Under the pieces are notes generated by a model. The model searched no databases and was not told the origin of the DNA. It saw nothing but the letters and a program-made list of their open reading frames with translations. The position numbers were made by a program, and so were the translations under genes. This document shows positions 1-7,195 of a stretch of 20,129 nucleotides of DNA, in pieces (position 1 is the stretch's first letter; every line of letters starts with the position of its first letter). Source of the stretch: Yinghuangia elevatio (GTDB lineage: Bacteria; Actinomycetota; Actinomycetes; Streptomycetales; Streptomycetaceae); the NCBI RefSeq assembly GCF_040649515.1, contig NZ_JBEZFP010000158.1, positions 1 through 20,129 on the forward strand. The letters run 5' to 3'.

Positions 1-801
1 GCCGCGGCGCCACCCGCGGCCGCCGCGGAGAGCGCGACGTCCAAGAGCGGCGGACGGCTGACCGTGACGAAGACCCAGGGGCTCGACCCCTCGGGGGAAA
101 CCGTCACCGTGAGCGGCACCGGTTTCGGCCGCGTCCGGGCGGGCGGCTACAACGGCATCTACGTCTCGCTCTGCCAGTCGCAAGGGCCCGGCAAGCTCGC
201 GACCCCGTGCGTGGGCGGCGTCGACATGGAGGGCTCGTCCGGTTCCTCGCTTTGGATCGGCGACAAGGTGCCGCCGTACGGCGCGGGCCTCGCCAAGCCC
301 TTCAACAAGGGGGCGGGTGCCTTCGAGTACCAGCTCACGCTGAAGGCCAAGGACGAGTTCGTCGACTGCACCAAGGTGACGTGCGTCGTCCAGGTCCGCG
401 CCGACCACACCGGCAGCGGCGACCGCGCGGACGACGCCGCGGTCCCGGTGACCTGGTCGACCGGCCCCGGTCCGGGCACCGGCACCACGCCCCCGCCCAA
501 CTCCCCCTCCCCGACCGGCCCGACCGCCGCGACCGGGTCCGCCGGCGGCACGGCGTCCGCGGCCACCGGGCAGCAGGCCGCGGGAGGTTCCGCGGACGGC
601 GGCGGCACGACGGGCGGAGCGGCAGGCGGTACGTCCGGCGGCACCACGGGTGCCACGGCGGCCGAGGCACTGCCGAAGACCGGCGGCACCGAACGCACCA
701 TCGCCCTCGCATTCGGCGCCACCGCCCTGGTCGCGGCCGGCACCGCGGCCGTGCTCGCCGGCGTCCGCCGCCGCAACGCCCCTGAGACTCCCGCGACCTG
801 A
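1..801 (+). CDS. Cell-wall-anchored protein with neocarzinostatin-like domain (5' partial)
   Basis: The frame is open from base 1, so the start lies upstream of the window. After an Ala/Ser-rich linker there is a domain of about 120 residues with the pattern T-x-GLDPSGETVTVSGTGF, a Cys pair (YVSLCQ...TPCVGG) and a second pair (VDCTKVTC) before a VTW strand. This matches the neocarzinostatin apoprotein fold, including both disulfide positions. A Gly/Ala/Ser/Thr-rich spacer follows, then LPKTG (670-684), a hydrophobic helix and a RRR tail, which is a sortase sorting signal. The mature protein should be covalently attached to peptidoglycan. In actinomycetes such domains occur in surface proteins, some with heme-binding HtaA domains; whether the missing N-terminus holds one cannot be seen. 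It probably forms one transcription unit with the next gene, 89 bp downstream. Confidence 0.8.
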   Translation, partial: AAAPPAAAAESATSKSGGRLTVTKTQGLDPSGETVTVSGTGFGRVRAGGYNGIYVSLCQSQGPGKLATPCVGGVDMEGSSGSSLWIGDKVPPYGAGLAKPFNKGAGAFEYQLTLKAKDEFVDCTKVTCVVQVRADHTGSGDRADDAAVPVTWSTGPGPGTGTTPPPNSPSPTGPTAATGSAGGTASAATGQQAAGGSADGGGTTGGAAGGTSGGTTGATAAEALPKTGGTERTIALAFGATALVAAGTAAVLAGVRRRNAPETPAT

Positions 802-890
802 CAACACGTCACACGACCGGCCCGACCGACGGCATGCGCTCACGCACGCCGTCGTACTGGGCACCGCACGCCCCGGAGGCACACGTCCCG

Positions 891-3662
891 ATGCACATCC
901 CCGGAAACATCCCGAAACGCCGGAGCCCGCTCCGGCAGCGGCCCGGAAACCTGCCCCGCGCGACCGTCGCGTTCGGGGTCCTCGCCACCCTCGCGGTCGC
1001 CGGCTCCGCCCCCGCCGCCCGCGCGGAGACCGGACCGGTCACCGGAACCGGCCCCTCGGGCCAGACGCTGAGCGTCTCGCAGGCCACCGGCCTCGACCCG
1101 GACGGCGACACCGTGCACGTCACCGGCGCCGGATACGACCAGGCCAAGGGCATCTACGTCGCACTGTGCCAGGACCTGGGACCGGGCCGGATTCCCAGCC
1201 CTTGCCTGGGCGGTGCGGACATGAGCGGCGACGCCGCGGCGTCCGCGTGGATCGTCCCGCCGGGCGACCCCAACGCCGGGACGCTGGCGACCGCGTACGG
1301 TCCGGGCGGCACCTTCGCCGTCGACCTCGACCTCAAAACCGCGGGCGACGGCCTCGACTGCGCGGTCGTCGCCTGCTCGGTGGTGACCCGCGTCGACCAC
1401 CGCGCGGCGGGCGACCGGTCCCAGGACGTACGCATACCCGTCACCTTCGCCGACGACGGCGGGCAACCTGGCACCGAGACTCCCCCGGGCACGGTCGTCT
1501 ACGTCCAGAGCGGGCAGAACACCGCCGTCGGCAAGCCTGTCGACCTGCTGCTGCACCCCGACTCCGGCCGCCTGTACGTCGGTTCCGACAACCTCGTGGA
1601 CACCGGCGACGTCAACGAGAGCGGCCTCTACACCCTCGACCCCGCCACCGGCCAGGTCACCGGCTGGATCCAGAACTCCCCTGGCTCCACCGGCACTTTG
1701 CGCCAGCAGCCCGCCAAGCGGTTCGCCGGGCCCCTCCCCGGCGACGGCGTGGTCTACCTCGTGGGCCTGCGCGGCGTGGCCACCGCCAAGCACGGCGACG
1801 AGGCGGCCGCCGGCGGCTGGCTCACCGGCGCCACCATCCTCCAGGTGGAACCGGGCACCTCCGCCGACACCGTGTTCGTGGTCCGCGGCACCTCCCTCGA
1901 GGAGGTCGCGGTCGGCGCGACGGCCGTGACCGTAGAGCGTTCCGTCGCGCTGCCCGGGGCAGGCCCCACCACCCTCGACGCGGCCGCGCACACGCTGTGG
2001 ATCGCCGACTCCGCCGCCCTGCGGGTGCGCGCGGTCGACACCGAGACGCTGGCGGTCGGCGAGGGCATCGCGCTCGCCGCGGACACCGGCACGGTCAACT
2101 TCGTCCAGGCGGACCCGGCCAACGGACTCCTGTGGGTGGGCCGGGAGTCCGCCCTCGAGGTGTACCGCACCGGGACCGGCGAGAAGGCCGCGGCTTTCAC
2201 GTCGTCCGCCGACATCCCCACGTCGATCGCCTTCGACGCCGCGCACCGCACCGCGTTCGTGGCGTGGCAGGACATCGGCCACGACGGCACGCCCGGCAGC
2301 GACGGCGTCGGGTCGCTCAACACGTACGACACCGCGACGCTCACCGCGGCCGCACCGCCGACCGCGGTCCCGGGCGCGCACCGGCAGAGCGGCGCCGCCT
2401 CGCTCGCCGCCTCGGCGGACGGGACGACGGTGTACTTCGCCGATCCCGCGCAGGCCACCGTCCGCACCTTCACCCGCGGCGTGTCCCCGGCGGTCGTCGG
2501 CGCGCCCGCCGACCGCTCCGCCCGGGTCGGCGAGACGGTGACCTTCGAGGCCGCCGGGTCCGGTACGCCGGCCCCCGCGATCACCTGGGAGACCAGCGCC
2601 GACGGCGGCGCCACCTGGGAGACCGTCCCCGGCGCGCAGGGCGGCACTCACACGGTCACCGCCACCGCGGCGGACGACGGCCGCCGCTACCGTGCGGTCT
2701 TCACCAACTCGGCCGGATTCACCAGGAGTTCGGCTGCGAAGCTCACTGTCGCGGTGCCCGTGGTGCCGACGGTCCGGGTGTCCAAGACGACCGGTCTGAC
2801 GGACGGTGAGACGGTCACCGTCACCGGGTCCGGATTCGACCCGACGGCCAACCGCGGCGTGGGAGTCTACCTGGCGTACGGCCCCGCGCAGGACGAACCG
2901 TGGGCGAACGCCGCGTCGTTCGGTGCCACGCTGTGGGTCAAGCCCGCCCCGGTGTCCGGGACACGCCAGGTCGAGCTGCGGCCGGACGGCACGTTCACCG
3001 CCGAACTGGCCCTGCCCGCCGGGTACGGCGCCGACTCCGCGGCCGTCGACTGCCGCACCACCGCCTGCGGACTCTTCACGTTCGCGGCGCACGGCTCCGC
3101 CGACCGTACGTACGACACCTACACACCCGTCGCGTTCAAAACCATCGGCGGCCCCGGGGAACCCGGCGGACCGGGCGAACCCCAGGACCAGCAGGTCGTC
3201 GTGGACGTAACCCGCGGCCCGCTCACCCTCTCCGTGGCGGGCGACCCCATCCGAATGAGCGACGCCACCCTGGCCGCCGGCGACCCGCAGCTGACCGCCG
3301 ACGGGGCACTCAACACCGCCACCGTCTCGGACCTGCGCGGCAGCGCGGCCGGTTGGACGCTGACCGGACACGTCAGCGACTTCACCGGAGCACCCGGCGG
3401 CACGATCCCGGGCACCGGCCTGGGCTGGCACCCGACGGCGTCGGTCGCGCCCGGCTCGCTCGCGCAGACCACGACCCCGGTCGTGAACCCGGGCGCCCCG
3501 ATCCCACCCGGTGACGGCCTGGCCACCACCCGAACCTTGTGCGCCGCCCCGGCGGGCAGTTCGGCCGGTACGTTCACCTGCGGCGGGGCGCTCGACCTCG
3601 CCGTTCCCGCGGACACCGCCCCCGGCGTCTACACCGCCACCCTCACCCTGACCCTCAGCTGA
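891..3662 (+). CDS. Large secreted multidomain protein (neocarzinostatin-like x2, propeller-like, Ig-like)
   Basis: I chose ATG 891 because GGAGG lies 11 nt upstream and a signal peptide follows (basic n-region, hydrophobic core, ARA|ET cleavage near residue 45). An in-frame ATG at 834 has no ribosome site. Of 923 residues, 50-185 are a neocarzinostatin-like domain with both Cys pairs (YVALCQ...PCLGG and DCAVVAC). About 200-526 is a YncE/NHL-like repeat region (LYVGSDN, LYTLDP, LWIADS, LWVGRE motifs). About 527-620 is a bacterial Ig-like domain (ITWETSADGGATWETV, RYRAVFTN). About 622-757 is a second neocarzinostatin-like domain that keeps only the DCRTTAC pair. The last 155 residues are a beta-rich domain with WTLTGHVSDF and a TATLTLTLS end, reminiscent of WxL-type surface domains. 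There is no LPxTG or membrane tail, so it is either released or held non-covalently. It follows the LPKTG protein on the same strand. Ligand unknown. Confidence 0.82.
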   Translation: MHIPGNIPKRRSPLRQRPGNLPRATVAFGVLATLAVAGSAPAARAETGPVTGTGPSGQTLSVSQATGLDPDGDTVHVTGAGYDQAKGIYVALCQDLGPGRIPSPCLGGADMSGDAAASAWIVPPGDPNAGTLATAYGPGGTFAVDLDLKTAGDGLDCAVVACSVVTRVDHRAAGDRSQDVRIPVTFADDGGQPGTETPPGTVVYVQSGQNTAVGKPVDLLLHPDSGRLYVGSDNLVDTGDVNESGLYTLDPATGQVTGWIQNSPGSTGTLRQQPAKRFAGPLPGDGVVYLVGLRGVATAKHGDEAAAGGWLTGATILQVEPGTSADTVFVVRGTSLEEVAVGATAVTVERSVALPGAGPTTLDAAAHTLWIADSAALRVRAVDTETLAVGEGIALAADTGTVNFVQADPANGLLWVGRESALEVYRTGTGEKAAAFTSSADIPTSIAFDAAHRTAFVAWQDIGHDGTPGSDGVGSLNTYDTATLTAAAPPTAVPGAHRQSGAASLAASADGTTVYFADPAQATVRTFTRGVSPAVVGAPADRSARVGETVTFEAAGSGTPAPAITWETSADGGATWETVPGAQGGTHTVTATAADDGRRYRAVFTNSAGFTRSSAAKLTVAVPVVPTVRVSKTTGLTDGETVTVTGSGFDPTANRGVGVYLAYGPAQDEPWANAASFGATLWVKPAPVSGTRQVELRPDGTFTAELALPAGYGADSAAVDCRTTACGLFTFAAHGSADRTYDTYTPVAFKTIGGPGEPGGPGEPQDQQVVVDVTRGPLTLSVAGDPIRMSDATLAAGDPQLTADGALNTATVSDLRGSAAGWTLTGHVSDFTGAPGGTIPGTGLGWHPTASVAPGSLAQTTTPVVNPGAPIPPGDGLATTRTLCAAPAGSSAGTFTCGGALDLAVPADTAPGVYTATLTLTLS

Positions 3663-3670
3663 CCACCCCC

Positions 3671-3706
3671 GTGCGGCGGGGCGGGGCGGACCCCCGCCCG
3701 CCGCAC
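3671..3706 (+). terminator. Hairpin terminator after the surface-protein genes
   Basis: A GC-rich inverted repeat begins 8 nt after the stop codon. GTGCGGCGGG-G-CGGGG pairs with CCCCGCCCGCCGCAC around a short CGGAC loop, giving 15 bp with one bulged G. There is no U-tract, which is usual for actinomycete terminators. Confidence 0.7.
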
Positions 3707-4001
3707 GGCGTGGTGCACGTCGTCCGCGTCCGCGGCAGTCATACCGTCACCGCGCCCCGCAAGTGCCCAGCAGGAAGAACGTGTGGCACCGGACGCCTTC
3801 GGCGCAGTTTGCCGAGCACCGGACTCGACAGCGTCCCCCTGGGGCCATCGAAGCAACGGGCGAACTTCCTTTGGTCATCTGAGAGTTCGTGCGTCACGCT
3901 TCGGCGGGCATGCGGGTCGGGCTCTTGTCTCGGGCAAGAGCGGGGTGCGTGGGCGGAGCTTTGCGCACGGTCCACACAACCTCTTGTCGTTCAGTGGGAT
4001 G
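3707..4001. other. Non-coding spacer with a short hairpin
   Basis: I see no convincing gene in this stretch. Its composition is less GC-rich than the neighbouring genes and short ORFs on both strands lack coding character. A perfect 7-bp inverted repeat GCTCTTG / CAAGAGC with a 7-nt loop lies at 3921-3941. It could be a small hairpin or a protein site upstream of the iron box. No known riboswitch was recognised. Confidence 0.4.
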
Positions 4002-4020
4002 TTAGGTTAGCCTCGCCTAA
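4002..4020 (+). promoter_or_regulatory. Iron box (DtxR/IdeR/DmdR operator)
   Basis: TTAGGTTAGCCTCGCCTAA matches the 19-bp DtxR-family consensus TTAGGTTAGGCTAACCTAA at 16 of 19 positions, with both outer arms intact. It sits about 130 bp upstream of the glyA-like gene, and the nearest upstream gene is terminated at 3706, so its target should be the PLP enzyme. By family knowledge, Fe(II)-loaded repressor would bind under iron sufficiency and release in starvation. A possible -35 TTGTCG lies at 3984-3989; the box would overlap the -10 region. Confidence 0.82.
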
Positions 4021-4148
4021 CTTCCTTCGCCAGATGAGGGTATGGATTCCTGCCGGAAGGCCGCAAGGCGCCGACCGCAAGGCGTCGGTGGCTCACGACA
4101 CCAGGACTGAGCGGTGCAAGACAGCAATGACGGCACGTTCGGAGGTCG

Positions 4149-5441
4149 ATGTCGGTGACGGACCTCCTGGCCCTGCCCCTGTCCGCTGCCGATCCGCAGA
4201 TAGACGGTTTGCTGGCAAGGGAGTTGGCGCGCCAGCGCGGCACCTTGGAAATGACCGCCCGGGAGAATTTCGCGCCCACCGCGATCCTGGAGGCCCAGGG
4301 GTCGGTCCTCACCAACAAGCACACCGAGGGCTATCCGGGCCGCCGCCACCAGGGCGGCTGCGAGGTCGTCGACGAGATCGAGGCCATCGCGGTGCAGCGT
4401 GCGCGCGACCTGTTCGGCGCCGAACACGCCAACGTGCAGCCGCACTCCGGCGCGCAGGCCAACGCCGCGGCACTGGCCGCCCTGCTGGAACCCGGCGACA
4501 CCGTCCTCGGCCTCGAACTTGCCCACGGCGGACACCTCACGCACGGCACGCGGGTCAACTTCTCCGGGCGGCAGTACAACGCGGTCGCCTACCACGTGGA
4601 CTCGCGGACGCACTGGGTGGACATGGACGAGGTCGCCGAACTGGCCAAGGCGCACCGGCCGAAGGTGATCATCGCGGGTTGGTCCGCGTACACCCGGCAC
4701 CTGGACTTCGCGGCCTTCCGCATCATCGCCGACGCGGTCGGTGCCCGACTCCTGGTCGACATGGCGTACTTCGCGGGCCTCGTCGCGGCGGGCCTGCACC
4801 CGTCGCCGGTCCGGTACGCCGACATCGTCACCGCGACCACGCACAAGACCCTCGGCGGCGCCCGCGGCGGACTGATCCTCAGCCGCGCCGAGTTGGCCGC
4901 GCAGGTCGACGCCGCGGTCTTTCCCGGCACCCAGGGCGGCGCGCTCAACCAGGTGGTCGCCGCAAAGGCGGTGACGTTCAAGCTCGCGTCCGGCGTGCCG
5001 TTCGCGATGCGGCAGCGTCGGGCCGTCGACGGGGCCGGCATCATCGCCGAACGCCTGGCCCGCGCCGACGTGTTCCACGCCGGTGCCCGGCTCCTCACCG
5101 GCGGGACCGACGTCCATCTCGTGCTGCTCGACCTGCGCGCGTACGGGGCCGCGGACGGCGGCACCCCTCTGCACGGACTCGCCGCCGAGGAACGTCTGCA
5201 CCGGATCGGCATCAGCGTCGACCGCAACGTGGTGCCCTTCGACCCGCGGCCCCCGTCGGTCACTTCGGGCGTGCGCATCGGAACCGCGGCCCTGGCCTCC
5301 CGCGGATTCGCCGCAACGTCGTTCGTCGCGGTGGCCGACATCATCGCCGAGGCCCTGCTTCCCGGATACGACGAGCACCGCGAGCGCGACCTGCGCGAAC
5401 GCGTCGCCGCGCTCGTCGCGGAGCACCCCCTCTACGCCTGA
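4149..5441 (+). CDS. Divergent serine hydroxymethyltransferase-like PLP enzyme
   Basis: This 430-residue fold-type I PLP protein aligns along its length with GlyA (NVQPHSGAQAN, HGGHLTHG, VNFSG, TSGVRIG). The Schiff-base lysine is K233 in TTHKTLGG, and R376 matches the carboxylate-binding Arg (E. coli R363). Several conserved active-site residues differ. E. coli S35 is R38, Y55 is H58, Y64-Y65 are H67-Q68, and H203 is Y207; E57 is kept as E60. Normal serine/THF chemistry is therefore doubtful. A related aldolase, transaldolase or hydroxymethyl transfer to another substrate is possible (inference). GGAGG at 4141-4145 sits only 3 nt from ATG 4149, so GTG 4155 (9 nt) may be the real start. It is a single gene with its own iron-box promoter and is convergent with the next gene. 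Confidence 0.85.
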   Translation: MSVTDLLALPLSAADPQIDGLLARELARQRGTLEMTARENFAPTAILEAQGSVLTNKHTEGYPGRRHQGGCEVVDEIEAIAVQRARDLFGAEHANVQPHSGAQANAAALAALLEPGDTVLGLELAHGGHLTHGTRVNFSGRQYNAVAYHVDSRTHWVDMDEVAELAKAHRPKVIIAGWSAYTRHLDFAAFRIIADAVGARLLVDMAYFAGLVAAGLHPSPVRYADIVTATTHKTLGGARGGLILSRAELAAQVDAAVFPGTQGGALNQVVAAKAVTFKLASGVPFAMRQRRAVDGAGIIAERLARADVFHAGARLLTGGTDVHLVLLDLRAYGAADGGTPLHGLAAEERLHRIGISVDRNVVPFDPRPPSVTSGVRIGTAALASRGFAATSFVAVADIIAEALLPGYDEHRERDLRERVAALVAEHPLYA

Positions 5442-5478
5442 GCGGCCCGCCGACCGCCCCCGTCCTCCCAGGGAGCGA

Positions 5479-5874
5479 TCAGAAGCGGGCGTCGGCGCAG
5501 GCGCTTCCGCGGGACTGCAGGCCGCCGCCGGTGTGCTCCCAGCCTTCGGCGCACAGGACCGCACGGTTGGCCAGGTCGCGGTGCACAGGCCCGGTGAACT
5601 CCTGGTGGTAGCCCCAGAATCCGGTGGCGCTGTCGCGGTCGGTGCCGCCACCCCAGATGTGGATGTGGCCCGTGGAGTCGCCGTTCCAGGTGGTGGAGGC
5701 GGAGATGGTCTCGACGCGGAGACCGCTGCCGACGACGGAGATGCACGTAGGGCCGTTGCACCCGCGGGCGCCCGCCTCCGCCGTCGGCGCACCGACGGCC
5801 ACCAGGGCGACCGCGCTCACCGCACACAGCCCCGCGTGCAGCATCCGGCAGCCGGCCGGCACCGCCCGGCCCAT
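5479..5874 (-). CDS. Small secreted protein of unknown function
   Basis: The 131-residue product starts at ATG 5874 with GGAGG 7 nt upstream. It has a signal peptide (LCAVSAVALVAVGAPTAEA, cleavage near residue 34). The mature part of about 97 residues has four Cys, in CNGPTC near the N-terminus, AVLCAEGW, and SACADARF at the C-terminus. There is also a Gly/aromatic-rich centre (STGHIHIWGGG, GFWGYHQEF). This suggests a small disulfide-stabilised exported beta-protein. I do not recognise a family with known function. It converges with the SHMT-like gene (37 bp between stops) and appears monocistronic. Confidence 0.72.
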   Translation of the reverse strand: MGRAVPAGCRMLHAGLCAVSAVALVAVGAPTAEAGARGCNGPTCISVVGSGLRVETISASTTWNGDSTGHIHIWGGGTDRDSATGFWGYHQEFTGPVHRDLANRAVLCAEGWEHTGGGLQSRGSACADARF

Positions 5875-6074
5875 TGCTCCGCCTCCGCTTCCCTACCACC
5901 ACCCGAACTGCACCGATTTTGGCAGCGGGCCGCCGCGGGACCCGCACCGCGGAGCGGGATTCCACCCGGACGGCCCACCCGGCCCACTCGGGAGGCGCAC
6001 ACCGAGGCACCGGCCGCCGCCCGGTTCCGCAGGCGGGAGCTACCGGCGGGAACCGAGTGCAATCGGGCGGTCGG

Positions 6075-6458
6075 TCACTGGGAGGTGGTGCGGGTGGGGC
6101 GTACGACCAGCACGACGCGGCGTTCGGCGTCACCGACGGGCTTGTCGTACGCCAGTCCGTAGCGCACGGCCAGCACGTCGAAGAAGTCGCCCTCCGGGTC
6201 CGGGTCGATGCGCTCGACGACGCCGCGCACCTCGAGGTAGCGGTAGGGCCGCTCGGGGTCGTTGAGCGAGATCGAGACCCGGGGGTCGGCCAGCACGTTC
6301 TTGTGCTTGCGCCGGTCGGTCGTCGTGGTGAAGCGCAGGAACTCGCCGTCCCACACCGTCCATACGGGGTTGACGTGCGGCGCGCCGTCGGGACCGAGGG
6401 TCGCGAGGTGGCAGAACAGCGGGCGGTTGAGCAGGTCGGCATGCGTCTCCGGGATCAT
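6075..6458 (-). CDS. PPOX-class (pyridoxamine oxidase-like) F420/flavin-dependent protein
   Basis: The 127-residue product is a single split-barrel domain of the PPOX superfamily: ATLGPDGAPHVNPVWTVWDG, then FLRFTTTTDRRKHKNVLADP, SISLNDPERPYRYLEVRG and a C-terminal VVLVVRPTR strand. The Arg/Lys-rich segment before NVLADPRVS is the usual cofactor-phosphate region. Length and pattern fit the actinobacterial F420-dependent (Rv1155-like) subgroup, which reduces small substrates in the cytosol. The substrate is unknown and FMN use cannot be excluded. ATG 6458 has no Shine-Dalgarno site; the predicted -10 places transcription start at the ATG, so the mRNA is probably leaderless. It is divergent from, and probably repressed by, the MarR gene. 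Confidence 0.83.
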   Translation of the reverse strand: MIPETHADLLNRPLFCHLATLGPDGAPHVNPVWTVWDGEFLRFTTTTDRRKHKNVLADPRVSISLNDPERPYRYLEVRGVVERIDPDPEGDFFDVLAVRYGLAYDKPVGDAERRVVLVVRPTRTTSQ

Positions 6459-6465
6459 GGGAGGC

Positions 6466-6515
6466 AGAGTATCAAAGCTTTGATGGTCGTCAATCTTTGA
6501 ATGCCTGCGTAGGCT
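6466..6515. promoter_or_regulatory. Divergent leaderless promoters with MarR operator
   Basis: The minus promoter is TTGACG (6493-6488), a 16-bp spacer, and TACTCT (6471-6466), about 7 bp from the PPOX ATG. A perfect 14-bp palindrome ATCAAAGCTTTGAT (6471-6484) fills the spacer, and another CTTTGA half-site is at 6495-6500. On the plus strand TAGGCT (6510-6515) is a -10 placing the start at the MarR ATG. Binding by the MarR protein would block both genes. Confidence 0.65.
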
Positions 6516-6521
6516 GAGCGC

Positions 6522-6962
6522 ATGAGCATGCCCGCGGATGAGCGCCTCGGACTCGACGTCAAGCGCGCCGAGCAGACACTGCTCGCCGCGAAGAGTTCGG
6601 CCGTACGTGCCGCGGGCCTCACCGTCCCGCAGTACGCCGCACTGCTCCTGCTCTCCGACAACCCGGGCATGTCCGCCGCCGCCCTGGCCCGCGGCTGCAT
6701 GGTCACCCCGCAGGCCATGACCGCCCTGCTCAAGACCCTCGACGAACGCGGGCTGGTCACCCGCACCCCGCACCCCTGGCACCGGGCCATCCTGGAGACC
6801 CGGCTCACCCCCGAGGGCACGAAGGCGCTGGGCACGGCCGACAGGCGCGCGGTCGCGATCGAGCGGCGGATCTCCGACGCCTTCACGCCCGAGGAGCGCG
6901 AGACCCTGCGCTCGCTCCTGGCCCGGTTCCGCGAAGCCGTCGAAGGCGGCGGCGCGTCGTAG
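6522..6962 (+). CDS. MarR-family transcriptional regulator
   Basis: The 146-residue winged-helix repressor has LTVPQYAALLLLSDNPGMSAAALARGCMV, a recognition helix (TPQAMTALLKTLDERG) and the wing (LVTRTPHPWHRAILETRLTPEG). The long terminal helices used for dimerisation are present. The ligand is unknown. It is divergent from the PPOX gene over a shared palindrome, so it most likely controls that enzyme and itself. Transcription seems to start at ATG 6522 (leaderless); ATG 6528 is the alternative start. Confidence 0.88.
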   Translation: MSMPADERLGLDVKRAEQTLLAAKSSAVRAAGLTVPQYAALLLLSDNPGMSAAALARGCMVTPQAMTALLKTLDERGLVTRTPHPWHRAILETRLTPEGTKALGTADRRAVAIERRISDAFTPEERETLRSLLARFREAVEGGGAS

Positions 6963-7012
6963 CCGTTCCGGCGCGTTCCGGCGGAACGGCGGGCAACTCG
7001 CCTTCCGGCGAG
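6962..7012 (+). terminator. Terminator hairpins after marR
   Basis: Two stems follow the stop codon. GCCGTTCCG (6962-6970) pairs perfectly with CGGAACGGC (6982-6990), with an alternative nested CGTTCC/GGAACG stem. CTCGCC-TTCC-GGCGAG lies at 6997-7012. No U-tract. Confidence 0.5.
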
Positions 7013-7195
7013 GGCTGTTCGTCGGTTTCGGCGGGCACGCCAGAGCCGGGGCGGGCGCGTACCGCGCGAGTGCCGTGCCGGCGGCGGCCGAGCCGTACGG
7101 GTGAAGGCGACCGGACATCCGTACGACGACCCGGGCACGCCAGATGCCTCATGTATGTAATGGTGATACTTCGGCAGGTTTTGTCGGCCAGCCTG

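Noticed and set aside
840..3431. Long minus-strand and second plus-strand open frames over the multidomain secreted protein
   Set aside because: Low-complexity shadow translations; only the frame from 891 shows a signal peptide and domain motifs.
1..3662. Enediyne biosynthetic cluster suggested by neocarzinostatin-like domains
   Set aside because: No enediyne PKS or tailoring genes are visible, and the domains sit in large surface proteins rather than in a single small apoprotein.
4007..5792. Minus-strand frames opposite the SHMT-like gene as targets of the iron box
   Set aside because: They lack ribosome sites and motifs and are antisense to a clear PLP enzyme.
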